Position numbers and translations under genes: made by a program
NCBI GenBank assembly: GCA_963693365.1
Contig: CAVNZM010000010.1
Coordinates: 1,550,001-1,614,000 of the forward strand
From: Amoebidium appalachense
Lineage: Eukaryota; Ichthyosporea
Length of the DNA stretch: 64,000 nucleotides
Direction of reading: 5' to 3'
The notes under the pieces: generated by a model
The model's database searches: none
The model's input: only the letters and a program-made list of their open reading frames with translations
What the model was told of the DNA's origin: nothing
Part shown: positions 40,629 to 52,479 of the stretch, piece after piece
How positions within the stretch are numbered: position 1 is the first letter of the stretch
Layout of the letters: each line of letters starts with the position of its first letter

Positions 40629-41878
40629 TCGAATGAAATCTTCTCATTTAGGGGTTTAAATTTTCATTTTTTTTTAACCCGTATGGGGGAGGCCGGGGGA
40701 GGTGTTTGGCCTGGTTTTGTGTCTTGTATTATTGTTGCTTGTGCTGCACATTGCATGTCCACTCGTGCTCGTACGCATGTGCCTTCGTAAGTGTTCGCTG
40801 GCACGCTTGTATGTGAGAAAGCGTGGGTCTGTCTGTGTTTTGCTGTCAACGAAATACGCTTTCCCCCTGCCGTTCTTATATGTCCACAGCCCTACTACTT
40901 CTAAATATCGAACCCATCACCACCTAGGCCTGTGCAGGTGCAGGAGCTCGGCTGTCATTGAGATGTCAATATCCAGAATGTGATTGACGCAGAGAATGCA
41001 AGGGACTCGGTGTAACGTTGCAGCTCGAAAAAGGGGAACTCGATACCGGATATTTAGGAGAATTCAAGGGAATAACAATGAAATGCTAGCTTGGCCCGTT
41101 TGGCCCGTTTGATGTCACTCTCCATCAGTAAACATGGATAATATATTACGATCGCGAGCAACCTGCGCCGAGTTGCTGGCAGGGAATTCGAGGTGTGACA
41201 CATTGAATTAATGGGTTAATGCGTGCAACCAAAGGTTTTTGTCTTGAGAGCTAGATTCTCCTACTATTGCATCAGTTGGGTAAGAAAGAAAACGCACACA
41301 CCATGGCATGTATAGCTGGCATGTATTCTGAACAGTACCCACAGGTGTTTCTAGATGGCCGTGACAGTACCGTATTCATGGCGTGCACCGTCGAACTCGA
41401 GCATCATGCATGTGCAACGTTAATGAAAAATTCCTGGTGCGCGCTTAGCTAATCAAAAACCACGAGTGCTTTTGCCCGGCTAAGATGAGCCAGTCACACA
41501 AAAGGACTGCTTTTATTTGATTGGATTAAATCTTCGGCAACTTACACCCCATACTCTTAATTGGGGCTCATAAGTATTGAATGTAATTAGCCTGTAATGT
41601 TTTTTCAGTTTTTACGGTATGAATTAATATTATTTATGCTTTTTTGCAACATAATTTGATTTATATGGTTTTTTAGTTGATAACTGTATCATGTACAATT
41701 ATGCATTGAACCTTGAAAAAAATGGTGGAAACGTTTTGAAAGCTGAACGATTTCTGGTTTTGTGATATTAAACCCCTAGACCAGCAAGTGTTGGGGGTAT
41801 AGAGCCGTGTCAGTGTGCACTCAGTCCATAAATCCGCGGCCGTCTCCTTTGTGCCTTTCTCTCTGACCATCCGTCAAC

Positions 41879-44654
41879 ATGGGGAAGCGCGGTGTGTATC
41901 CCGACGGGAGAGTTTATTCAAATGGATTAGCGCTAGAAATTAGTTACTGCTGATGATACATATGCACGGCCTTGGATTAGTGAAAGATGCTAGAGGATAG
42001 ACCGCGGATACAATGGTTAATACCGTAAACAGCGGGACATATTCATCAGGCGGACTAGATGGGAGGGAGACTGCAGGCTACCATCGACGAAGCATCTGCC
42101 TTTCAGCGCAAAGAATTCAACGTCGGGATGATTGAGGTGCAGGATTGGGTGGGATTGTGGAAGATGGACATTGATTTAGCAGCACAATTGTGGATGGGAG
42201 GGCTCCTTTTAAGGAAGGAGATATTGGGTTGTGATGTCATCACAGAGACAAAATGGTACACCAAACATCACGCAGGGCCCGGAGACACACTTTATGACAG
42301 ACTAGACGACACTGACTTAGTGTTGCTAGTTTCGTTGAAGCCAACCGTGAAATAATACGTTTCCTTTCTGCACCTTGCCGGGAACGATTGATGTTCAGGT
42401 TCCATACACCCTGGTGGTTGCAGTGTGCTTTTTTCGAGGTCACTAAGACTGAAAAACATTCATGCTACAGGGCGTGGAGGTGCCACCGGCAACAAGTTCC
42501 GGATCACCCTGGGTCTCCCAGTCGGTGCAGTCGTGAACTGCGCTGACAACTCGGGGGCTAAGAACCTGTACGTCATCGCCGTTGCCGGGATCAAGGTTCG
42601 TACTGCATAAGGGTTATTGTGTGCACAGGTTTAGTCGCAGCCATACCTCTGTGTGCTCGTTTGAAGCAGGATGGCGGAGGCAACAAGTGAAAAGACGGCA
42701 GTTCTCCTGCAACTGTGTTACGGCTTCTTGGCTTAGGATGTATGATCGTCTTTGTTTGAATTGGGTAGAAACGGGTTTAGGTCATGCATTTTAGATTTAT
42801 AGAAAACAGTGACTGCGAGACCCATGGTTGTTTCGGGATTGGGCGTGGGACCAATAAGTTGCAACCTGATGCATAACTTCAATACTCACCTGACCTATGC
42901 TGGAGGGAGTTTAACCATCTTTCGGGGCTGATGCAACTCACTGTTTCTCTATGTACAACGTTGTAATTAGAGCTCCCAGCTGACATGCGTCTGTATACAG
43001 TCTTGCTTGAACAGGCTCCCGGCCGCTGGCATGGGTGACATGATTGTTGCCACTGTCAAGAAGGGCAAGCCCGAACTGAGGAAGAAGGTACGTTTGATTG
43101 CACAGTTGTATATTGGCTGTTGTTTCTGGATTGATGGGCCTTTTACTTGTAGTGTTTGTTGGTTGTGGTGGGGGTGGGATATGGAAGGGGATGTTGGGAG
43201 AAGGGTGACTGGAGGGCACAGTGTTTGCAGGGATCATGAGGTTGCTATCTGATGCACAACATCAACACTCACCTGACCTATGCTGGAGGGAGTTATACCA
43301 TCTTTCGGGGCTGATGCAACTTCGGCCCCATGCTTCTTTTCAATATTAGAATTTTTTGGATGCTCACGTTCGGTGGCTTGACAGGTCATGCCTGCCGTGA
43401 TCATCCGCCAGAGAAAGGCTTTCCGCCGCAAGGACGGTGTCTTCCTGTTCTTCGAGGACAACGCTGGTGTTATCGTGAACAACAAGGGTGAGATGAAGGG
43501 TAAGTCTTCTAATAGTTCCATCTTAGTTTATTGTTGTTCTCATGACGAACACCCATAATGCATCACCACCACCCACACAAGCAATGCAACATTTGCACGC
43601 TGCCATAATGTACAAGCACCACCAAGATTCCCCGAACATGTTTCTCGATTTTGCTTGTACAATCGTTGGCATCACCAGCAACCACAGGAGCAGCTGCAGA
43701 AGAGGGCATGCACTTTTCTCCATCGCAGCAGATGCATCTACAACCCTTGCGTGTTTCTTTTTTATCCCAAATGTTTTGCACGTGGAAAACGGATGGGCAT
43801 GGTAATTGACCGTGCAGAGCATTATTGCATGTCTTCTGGTGTTTTTGTTTTTTCTTTTCGTCTGTGTCTTTAAATATTTTGCACAGTGTGAAGGGGCGGG
43901 TCTGCACTTGTGGCGACATTATTCTGTGTAAAATGTATTTTAGTAAATATCATTACTGCATTGCAGTTACATGTTCCTGTTTTATGCCTGGTGTATGTGG
44001 TGTATGTGGCTGGGACGTGCAACGAAATGCCTAGCAGCGCGTTTGTGTGTGGGGAGGGGGGGGGGGGGGGGGGGGCGTTGATGCGAGTGATATATGCTCA
44101 GGTTTGAAATATTTGGTATGGTTCTTCTTATCACTTGATTCCGTGTTTATCCTGTCCCCCCCCCACCAACACACATGCATACATACATACACCCATTTTT
44201 TGTGGGGCACAGGTTTTTTGTTGGGGACTCGATTTAATGGCGTCTGCTTTTTCTTTTTCTGTTGAGATTACGTGCGCCTTTTCGATTGTTGATTATTGTT
44301 GCAAGTATTCCACCTTACATAAGTGCATACCCATATTCTACAATCTACTGTGTGTGGGGCCTGGTTGTCTGAAGTGCTGCCTTTGGTTTATGTTCGGCAA
44401 TTTCTATGGTATGTGTAGGTTCTGTCTTTGACTTAGATCTAGAGCCAGTTCTGGCTCTGATTCCATTACACAACTTATGCACACAGACAAAATTCATTGG
44501 GCTTTGCAATACCAGAGCACAGTTTCTGCTAGATACGAGTGCCTAGTTTTCATGTATCCTTCCAATTTCAGGTTCGGCCATCACTGGACCCGTGGGCAAG
44601 GAGTGCGCTGACATGTGGCCGCGTATTGCTTCCAACGCACCCAGCGTCGCCTAA
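41879..44654 (+). CDS. RPL23: 60S ribosomal protein L23 (uL14), complete, five exons
   Basis: uL14 is a core protein of the large ribosomal subunit, lying at the subunit interface. Exons 41879-41891, 42471-42595, 43001-43087, 43385-43499 and 44572-44654 sum to 423 bases, giving 140 residues and a stop, the same length as human RPL23. Every border is GT-AG. The protein starts [15 protein letters not shown] and contains the family blocks [64 protein letters not shown] and [14 protein letters not shown]. The 13-base first exon is typical of ribosomal protein genes, and the pyrimidine-rich stretch just before the ATG (CCTTTCTCTCTG) resembles a TOP leader. The AATAAA polyadenylation hexamer overlaps the last base of the stop codon. 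Introns 2 and 3 each carry a snoRNA-like element. Residues SC at 47-48 replace the usual GR/AR at the exon 2/3 joint, which fits the acceptor at 43000. Confidence 0.97.
42857..42938 (+). ncRNA. Candidate C/D-box snoRNA, copy 1, in RPL23 intron 2
   Basis: An 82-base element closed by a perfect 7-bp terminal stem (AGTTGCA at 42857, TGCAACT at 42932). A C-like box (TGATG, 42867-42871), an internal D'-like CTGA (42890-42893) and a D box CTGA (42928-42931) follow in the right order. The 14 bases before the D box read ACCATCTTTCGGGG; 13 of them pair with CCCGAAAGATGGT, a stretch conserved in eukaryotic large-subunit rRNA. By the five-base rule the methylated nucleotide would be the G of CCCG. Sense-strand placement in a ribosomal protein intron is classic for this class. 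The C box differs from RUGAUGA at both ends, the main weakness. Confidence 0.68.
43241..43320 (+). ncRNA. Candidate C/D-box snoRNA, copy 2, in RPL23 intron 3
   Basis: Close relative of the element at 42857. It has a GTTGC/GCAAC terminal stem, TGATG at 43250-43254, CTGA at 43273-43276, and the same guide ACCATCTTTCGGGG (43297-43310) directly before CTGA (43311-43314). The middle part before the internal CTGA has changed at several positions while the rRNA-complementary part is identical, as expected if only the latter is under selection. It probably arose by intron-to-intron duplication. Confidence 0.68.
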
Positions 44655-44659
44655 ATAAA
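44654..44659 (+). terminator. RPL23 poly(A) signal AATAAA
   Basis: AATAAA begins on the last base of the TAA stop codon, so the 3' UTR would be very short. The hexamer is exact; the cleavage site is not visible. Confidence 0.6.
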
Positions 44660-44896
44660 ATAGAGTGATGCCGTTGTGTTGATCATGAAGGCACCGCACT
44701 ACCCTTTAGAACACCCTTTGGCCTCTGAGTGGATGTCTTTTCTCCTAAAGATGGGTTTCTGACAAGAGGATATTTTGGATGGGATGCCTTCCTGGGGGGG
44801 GGGGGGGGGGGGGGGAGGTGATTCCAACCTATACGAAACAGAGATCTGGCTGAAGGTAAGGGTTAACTTGTGTTTGCGCCAAACCTTTCTCCCGTT

Positions 44897-44939
<43 letters not shown>

Positions 44940-45941
44940 GTGGGGGGGCCGGGGAGGTATTTATGGGATTTAAGGACTGAGATTTGGGATCTCCATGTTT
45001 TCTGTGGGGAGTGTGGGGGCCTGACACCACCATTCAAACCTGCAGTGGGGGCAGCACCCCCAAAACCCAGCTATAGGCACACACAAGTGCACGATGATGA
45101 TGAACGATTTCTTCGAAGGCTATCTTCCAGATTCCACATCCCCCGGCCCCCCCCCCCCCCCCCTCTGGAAGGCTATAACGGCCTGATGAAAAGAAGGACT
45201 CTCACTGTTGCTGTTTAGGTGTGCATGCATGTGTGATACAAACCAGTGATGCTTATCTACGTAGGTGCATGGGTCAGCTCGAGAAATAGAAAGTTCGGGG
45301 ACCAGTGTGAACTTCGTCACAGCTACTAGTGACACCGTTGAATTGATCATGACAGTGTGTGCACGTGACGGTGTTGATTTGTACACGTGGAATCAATTAT
45401 GATACATGCCACTGCCAGTGGAATCCCCCACCCCCCACACACGCACACACCACCACCACCACAAGGCCTTCCGATCCGGGGGTTGGCGGGGCCGGGGCAG
45501 CTTCGTGTCCAGCCCGCCCACCTCCGCCCACCCCTTTCTCCAGGCCCTGCGCAGCTTCAAATGCTACGACAAAGTTCCATGACGGATGAAGCCCTAGTGT
45601 GCAAAATAATATGTTATGTATGTCTGCTATTGTGCACCAGGCAGGTGTGGTTTTCAGCGGCGCTGTGGCCGTGCGCTTCCAGCCTGAGGCACGTTGCTCG
45701 TGCGTGCCGTGACTGCGGCCGCGGGCCCCTTTTGCGAGCTTTTTTGTTTGCAACACCGTTGAACTATTCTTAGCTGGTTAGTGTGGGCGACCCGATTGGT
45801 CAGATCTTTCTAGTTCAAAAAGCCAATCGAAAAAAGCGAAGATTGGGCATTGCTGATTGGATCCCAGGAAATTCGCGTTTGCATTCCTTAGATCCGTAGG
45901 CAAAGAAAAAGTTCGATGAAACGTGTACCATAGGCCAAACC

Positions 45942-45949
45942 TATAAAAG
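45942..45949 (+). promoter_or_regulatory. Possible TATA box for the gene at 46653
   Basis: TATAAAAG lies in non-repetitive sequence upstream of the secreted-protein exons. It is about 700 bases from the proposed ATG, so an untranslated first exon would be needed. Confidence 0.3.
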
Positions 45950-46652
45950 GTGTGACAACCGGCTGAGATGGGTTTACAACATACACATCCAATGCTGCTT
46001 GTATATGGCAAGGTATATGGCAAGGTTGTTATATTTAAGGGGAATTCGCAGAACAGCTGTTTGCAACCGGTTGCTCAAATCCACATGCACCTACACAATT
46101 ACCATATTATACCTAGTGTGCACCAGCACTAATAGTGCGTACACGTCGTAATTTTCTATCATGAACATATATCAAGAGGTTCCTACTATTTCGAATTTAA
46201 CGCCAGCTGTCAGTTAAGTTTTATTTCTTTGAAATACAAGTCTGTTTCTGTAAAGGAGCATTCAAATAAAACTCGTTTGTTACTAGCTATTAGCTACAGT
46301 AGGCTGGCGTGGGAAAATGTTGCTACACGTTCTGCCTGCCACCACATGTGCCCTTTTCTTCACAACCGCGACAACCACAGCCCTTTTTGACCACGCTAGC
46401 AAAGACACCACGTCACAGCTTTCCTCTTATCCCATCACAAGCAAGCATGCAACAATCAAGCAGCATATTATAGATGGCATGGGCAAGCCTAGAACGCGTC
46501 GAAATGGCTTCGAAAAAGTCAGGCGGCAGTTATTATATATATATAGTGATCGTACAACGTATAGTTCATCACACCAATATACCGACATCAACGTTAACAA
46601 AACGAACCTCGAGCTCAGTGGCAGTCACTGCGAGCTGCTTCAAGTTTTGAAG

Positions 46653-47306
46653 ATGCCTCTGCACGTATTGCACACCGTTTTATTTGCTCTAGCGCTAGGG
46701 ACGGTAGCTACATGCACAGAAACTATAAATCACCCTAACAAACAAGTCTCGGACAACACTGTTCATATCCTTCTCCTTCTTTTACAGCGACACCAAAAAC
46801 GACAAACCAACCCACCGAATCCGAATCCGCCGGTCGGGCCCGGGGGGCAAACTTGAAGATGCAATACCTGGACGACCTCGTCAGCAACGCAGAAATTCTC
46901 TGCAGGGATCACCCGGCACACTGTTGTGAAGGGCAGAGGGGCTACTCCTACGTGTACGCCTACGACTCTGACAATAACGTTTTGTTTGGCGGAAAACCTC
47001 TGGAGGGTTCGTCGCAAGCGCCGAATGCTACGAAGTGGCGCCTTGTTCAGAACGGAACAGATGAAGACATTGCTAAGAGAGAGAAAATTGTGCTGTGGCA
47101 TCCTTTTCAAGAATCAGGTAGGCAATATTATTACTAAGCCTTGCAGGGTTTTGTTCAACTTGCCCTATCCTTAAGGTGACTGCATACAATACCATACTGT
47201 GAGCGACAACGACGTGACCCATGTGTTCGGGTTTTCATCATCAAAATTTGTGCAGAGTTCTGAATTGCAGAGCTTGAATTGTCAAATGGGCGTGGGACCC
47301 GACCCG
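46653..47306 (+). CDS. Unidentified, probably secreted protein (5' and 3' structure uncertain)
   Basis: The well-supported part is two exons, about 46859-47117 and 47176-47306, joined by a 58-base GT-AG intron that keeps the frame (ESG|DCIQYHTVSDNDVTHVF). The protein has paired cysteines (CRDHPAHCCEG), an aromatic block (RGYSYVYAYDSDNNVLFGG) and an N-glycosylation-type NGT, and a strong donor GTGAGT follows at 47307. An upstream ATG at 46653 opens a convincing signal peptide (MPLHVLHTVLFALALGTVATC). Splicing from GT at 46704 to an AG ending at 46858 would join them in phase, but that acceptor is purine-rich and weak. A TATAAAAG at 45942-45949 may be the promoter. The 3' exon may be near 48420 but is not established. 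No family recognised. Confidence 0.5.
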
Positions 47307-47339
47307 GTGAGTGAAGTGTGTGTATGTGTGTGTGTGTAT

Positions 47340-47852
47340 GGGTGGGTGGGTTAGTGGGGGGGGGGGGGGGGGGGGGGGGGGGATGGGGCAAGAGGGGGGG
47401 GGGGGGGGGATGAAGAGGGTAGAGGCTGGCATGGTTGGAAAATTACGTGGGCAAGTGGGTGGTATGGCAGGAGCGCAGGGAGGGGAGGGGAATGGGGGGG
47501 GGAGGGAGAGGGGAGGGGGAAGGGGGAGGGTTAGGGGAAGGCCGACGGCAAGTGAAGAGAGAAAGAAAGGGGAGGTAGTGACAATACTGGAAAAGGGGGG
47601 GGGGGGGGGAGGGGGGGGGGGGGGGGGGGGGGGGGGGAGGGGGGGGGTAGACTGGAAAGTATATTTGGGAGAGGGAAAGAAGGGGGACGGGAGAGAGGAG
47701 GGGGAGGGGGGGGGGGGGGGGGGGGGAGGGGACGGGGGGGAGAGGGCAGCACCGAGAGAGTTTCAGAGAGCGTAAGAGAGAGAGGAAAGGGGGGGGGGGG
47801 GGGGGGGGGGAGGGGGAGGGGGGGGGGGAGAAAGGGAGCGAGAGAGAGGGCG

Positions 47853-47884
<32 letters not shown>

Positions 47885-47900
47885 GAGTGAGGGAGGGAGG

Positions 47901-47950
<50 letters not shown>

Positions 47951-47970
47951 CAGAGAGAGAGAGTGAGACT

Positions 47971-48007
<37 letters not shown>

Positions 48008-48061
48008 AAGAGAGAGTGAGAGAGAGGGACAGGGAAAGAGAGGGGGGGGGGGGGGGGGGGG

Positions 48062-48104
<43 letters not shown>

Positions 48105-48180
48105 AGAGGGATGGAGGGAGGGACTGAGTGAGAGGGAGAGGGAGGGAGAGAGGGAGGGGGATAGAGAGGAGAGAGAGGCG
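47340..48180 (+). repeat. Purine-only block: G-runs then (GA)n
   Basis: About 840 bases that are almost entirely G and A, starting shortly after the donor at 47307. It may be the next intron of the secreted-protein gene. Confidence 0.9.
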
Positions 48181-48221
48181 TGCGCGCGTGTGTGAATACT
48201 ATAGTTAGTTAGTTAGTTAGT

Positions 48222-48410
<189 letters not shown>

Positions 48411-48859
48411 TGCACCGTGAGATATCGAAATCCTCGGAGGAGCTCGGGATAAGCTCAGAGTGAGTAGAATATGTTCGTCTCGGCTGTGCAGACGACGTTC
48501 GGGAGGGGAGGGGGGAGCTGAAGAAGGGGGGGGGGGGGGGGGGGGGGGGATGGTGGTGCGGACGCCTGCACATGCTGCATATGTTGTGATAGTTCATTGA
48601 TCAGGATAGCTCTATGTACATGTGGCCTGAAGGTAGCCTATGGTAACACTCCCGTTCTTCTAATGAATTTCAATCGTAACTGCGCCATTTTCAAAATTTT
48701 ATTCCCTGTGTATACCAGAGCGCAAATACTGGTGATATATATTGCGGCTTTCAAGTTCAGTAACACGTAATGTTTCAGTTTTGGCTAGTCTAAGATATGT
48801 GTACTGAATAGAATGAGAGCATCCCCCCCCCCCCCCCCCCACCCCACCCTCCCACCCCG

Positions 48860-48933
<74 letters not shown>

Positions 48934-49431
48934 GGAGGCCCCTCGCCCCTTGTCCACCATAATCATATTGCCTTAGTAAATATATTTACTAATCACCAAT
49001 GGTCTCCAGAACATATGCAGCGTCGTATACGTAATGTATGTCGTTGCCAGCCAATGTAATCATGATATGTATGTTCCGAATTAATGTAGATACGAAAACG
49101 CGCCTAGCGTGTGCCGTGGGCAAGCTGCTTGGCTAGAGACGACGAGGCACGATGGCAACTCAGCAAATCACGGTATCGTGATCACGTACGTTTGTAACCC
49201 AAGGCTTGCAGATCTACTGTAATAGAGCTAGGTGCACCGTGATGCATATGGAGGCTTGTACATGTCTTTATCATCGGGGCATTAGGTGCAGATGCCGTCC
49301 GCCATTAAGAACCCCTCCAAAAACGTGGTTGCGACGCATATTCTTAAAGTTTTTGCATGGCTGCTATCATACTTTTAAGTGGCACGGGACCCACCGGAGT
49401 AAGTGGTGGTGGTGGTGGTGGTGGTGGTGGT

Positions 49432-49491
<60 letters not shown>

Positions 49492-49501
49492 CTAGCTAGG
49501 G

Positions 49502-49537
<36 letters not shown>

Positions 49538-49890
49538 GGGACCATGGGGTGTGTGTGTTGAACCGGGGGGAAAGGGGGGGGGGGGGGGGGGGGGGGGGGG
49601 ATGAGTCCGATCCGTTTGCTCACAAAGTGCAACACGACACAACGACATCTTAGTATGCATTACGGTACTGCCAGGTGCCGTTTGGATCTAGATCTAGATT
49701 ATATCTTACCAAATTACCAATTGTCGTAACCGCGAGACTCATTTCATTGGTTCCACAAAAGCTAGATCTAGATTAAACTTCAATCTCCAACCATTGGCTA
49801 GAACTCTTGCAGTAAATCTTGCCATTGCCGCCATTACGTCATCATCAAGGGCTCGTGACTGTGACAACCCGTCACGACCCTGTACCGTAA
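48411..49890. other. Spacer upstream of the LITAF-like gene
   Basis: C-run at 48855-48930, (GGT)n then G-runs at 49404-49600, and two GATCTAGAT palindrome clusters (49685-49700 and 49761-49775). No gene is seen. Confidence 0.6.
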
Positions 49891-49899
49891 CCCCATGTC

Positions 49900-49906
49900 T
49901 ATAAAA
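49900..49906 (+). promoter_or_regulatory. TATA box of the LITAF-like gene
   Basis: TATAAAA lies about 185 bases before the ATG at 50092, in otherwise simple-repeat-free sequence, which suits a TATA promoter with a roughly 150-base leader. The start site is not visible. Confidence 0.5.
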
Positions 49907-50091
49907 ACGGAACTCTCGTCTTCCCACTAGGCACACACGCAGATCGAAGCAAAGAGCTAAACAAACGATATCAAACACTCAGAAACGAGACAAGATCCAC
50001 CTCAAAATCCCCCGCGCAAGCAGCAAGAAACAGCAAGAAACTATACACTTACATTAGTAGCACTTCAATTCAGTGAATTATTAAGAGAAAA

Positions 50092-50508
50092 ATGGCCTCC
50101 ACTACCACCACCGCCACCGGCTACAACAGCGACAGCCTGCCGGGATATGAACAGGCCCCGGCCGCAGGGGGACCCTCCAACCTCCTCCCCATCACAAGCA
50201 GAGACAGTGTCAGGGCAACATGCCCCATGTGCACTAAAACAGTCACAACTTACCCGGCTATCCGTGACACCCCTCACTACACCAGCGATAACCCTGTTTA
50301 CTTGGGTGCCGGAATTGCTACGGGAGCCGGGCCACAGAGGCAGGATCAGAGATTTTGGTCTGTAAGAGACATAATAGGAGCTCCGAGTAAGAAGGGGAAG
50401 TGGGTGCATCACAAGTGTCCAAAGTGTGGCGCGGTTTTGGCGTCTGTTCCTCCTCCACCTCCGAAGGTGAAGGCGAAGAAGAGTAAGTGGTATGAGTTTG
50501 ATTTCTGA
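50092..50508 (+). CDS. LITAF-like zinc-ribbon protein, intronless, 138 residues
   Basis: A single uninterrupted frame opening with an alanine/threonine-rich N-terminus, with YNSDSLPGYE near residues 11-20. Residues 44-47 are CPMC and residues 107-112 are HKCPKC, followed by GAVL. This reproduces the two halves of the LITAF/SIMPLE zinc-binding module (CxxC ... HxCPxCxxxL). In typical LITAF proteins a hydrophobic membrane-dipping stretch separates the halves and anchors them to late endosomes; here the spacer (residues 48-106) is polar, with only YLGAGIATGAG mildly hydrophobic, so membrane anchoring may be lost. The tail is Pro- then Lys-rich (PPPPPKVKAKK) and ends YEFDF. A TATA box lies about 190 bases upstream. 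The family call is tentative; the gene call is strong. Confidence 0.75.
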   Translation: MASTTTTATGYNSDSLPGYEQAPAAGGPSNLLPITSRDSVRATCPMCTKTVTTYPAIRDTPHYTSDNPVYLGAGIATGAGPQRQDQRFWSVRDIIGAPSKKGKWVHHKCPKCGAVLASVPPPPPKVKAKKSKWYEFDF

Positions 50509-51138
50509 GGCACTGAATAGTTGGTCTCTTCTAATGCCAGCTAGGGGATAGATGAATGGATAACTATCGGATTCTTATGGCAAAATGTTTTGTGATTATT
50601 TTCACAATCGAAAGTTTTGTTTGCGTTGTAAATAACATAGGGTACTACAGATGATGCAGTCTGCTGATTAGACATGGTGCCAGTGGCCGCACAATAGATT
50701 TTGTGGCTACATTTTGTTACTTCTAGTCCGATGTTTGAAAACAAAATCTCATAAACTTTGCATGGGAGTTTGTATGCGTGCAATAGTAGTACTGTAGATA
50801 AGTAGTACTGTAGATAACAGTCTGTAAACGTTAACGCCCATGGCCAATCATCGACAGGCGGGCAAAATGAAGTTTTTATAAAACAAACAAAAAAGTAGAA
50901 ATCATTGATGATGCACGAGGTTTGTATGCAACTTATCGGATGTGTGTTATGTAATGTGACGCAAGATTCGCTCTGATGTCACAAGTGGCCTGCCATGGGG
51001 GGTGCTACAGCTACAACGGTGATGATAAACTTTGGGGAAAAAAAAAGAAAAAAAAGAAAAAAAGATGAATGAAGGAGTTAATCAGTTCAGTAACATGTAT
51101 CCCCCCCCCCCCCCCCCCCCCCCTCTAGTGTACACGTA

Positions 51139-51177
<39 letters not shown>

Positions 51178-51457
51178 GACCCACCCACCCACCCACCCAC
51201 CACTACCACCACCACCACCATTACCAAACAACAACAACAAAAAGAAACAAACAAACAAACAAACAAACACTGAAAAACATGAAAAGCCACTGGCAGAGTT
51301 ACGCAGTTTTATTGGCAATAGAAAATTTCCACGTTCCCTCATTCCTTTATTCTAATCCCTCTAACGAGTATCCTTCCTATGCAGAGTTGGGAGCCAGCAA
51401 TGTATTCCCCCCCCCCTCCCCCCCCCCCCCCCCCCCCCCCCCCCAACCCTCCCCCCT

Positions 51458-51488
<31 letters not shown>

Positions 51489-51661
51489 CCCCCCCCCCCC
51501 CCCCCCCCCCCCCCACCTTCACTTCAAACAAATGCTGTAAACACATTATGCTTAAACGCATGCAGGCAAGCATGCACGCACCGTGAAGCAAGCACCCGCG
51601 CACGCACGCACCGTCAGGCACGCACGCACGCACACACACACGCCAGCACGCATGCACGCAT

Positions 51662-51713
<52 letters not shown>

Positions 51714-52479
51714 ACACGCACGCACACACGCACGCACGCACGCACGCACGCACACCCACACCCACGCATGCATGCGTACACGCACGCACACACACACACA
51801 CATGCATGCACGCACGCACGCTCGCACGCACGCATGTCGAACACATGCACACGCACACACATACACTTGCACACACACTTGCACACACGCACTATCGCAC
51901 ACGCATACCATATAATACACACACACACTCACGCACATACGCATTTGCAAACGCAAGCGAAAGAGCACACACAAACGTGCATGTACGCGCGCTTACATGC
52001 ACACACACATAAATTGGGGCACACAGTTCTGCTATACCTCAGTGTAGGCCCTCATACACAGCATACACCTAATCTAACATTCATGGTTTAGGCATCCGAT
52101 CAGGGCCTCATGTTCATACAACCCCTCCTCTCTCTCCCCCCCCCCCCCCCCCCCCTTCCTCCTCTCCCCCCCCCCCCCCCCCCCCTCCTCCAAACCTTCC
52201 CCTTCCCGCTTGTCTCCCTCCACCCCCCTCCTTTGCTCCCCCCCTTGCTCCCCCCTTCCGAAGGCTATATCTCCTCCCCGGCCTCTCCCCCCCCCCCATC
52301 CTCCCCCTCAATTTCTTTTACCACTCTCCAGGTACTTTTGCACGTTTCTGTTACGCTTCCTTCGGAATCCTCTTCTTTCCCCCCCTGTCCCCAGCCCTCC
52401 CCCCCCCCCCCCCCCCCCCCCTTCCCCCCCTTTCCACCCCCTGCCTATTCCCTATTCCCTTTAAGCTTCTCACGTTCCG
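50509..52479. other. Spacer after the LITAF-like gene
   Basis: C-runs at 51100-51175 and 51410-51514, (CAAA)n at 51246-51268, (GCAC)n at 51600-51840, and C/T-rich sequence at 52135-52440. No gene is called. Confidence 0.6.

Larger units (their letters stand above)
38479..41878. other. Spacer between coiled-coil gene A and RPL23
   Basis: AT-richer than the rest. It holds (CA)n/(GCAC)n at 39420-39780, the T-run at 40293-40324 and the possible retroposon. No gene is called. Confidence 0.5.

Noticed and set aside
42059-42355. A 98-codon frame in RPL23 intron 1
   Set aside because: It lies wholly inside an intron of a well-defined gene, has no recognisable domain, and frames of this length occur by chance.
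49739-49978. A minus-strand 79-codon frame upstream of the LITAF-like gene
   Set aside because: It overlaps the TATA box and leader of that gene and shows no motif.
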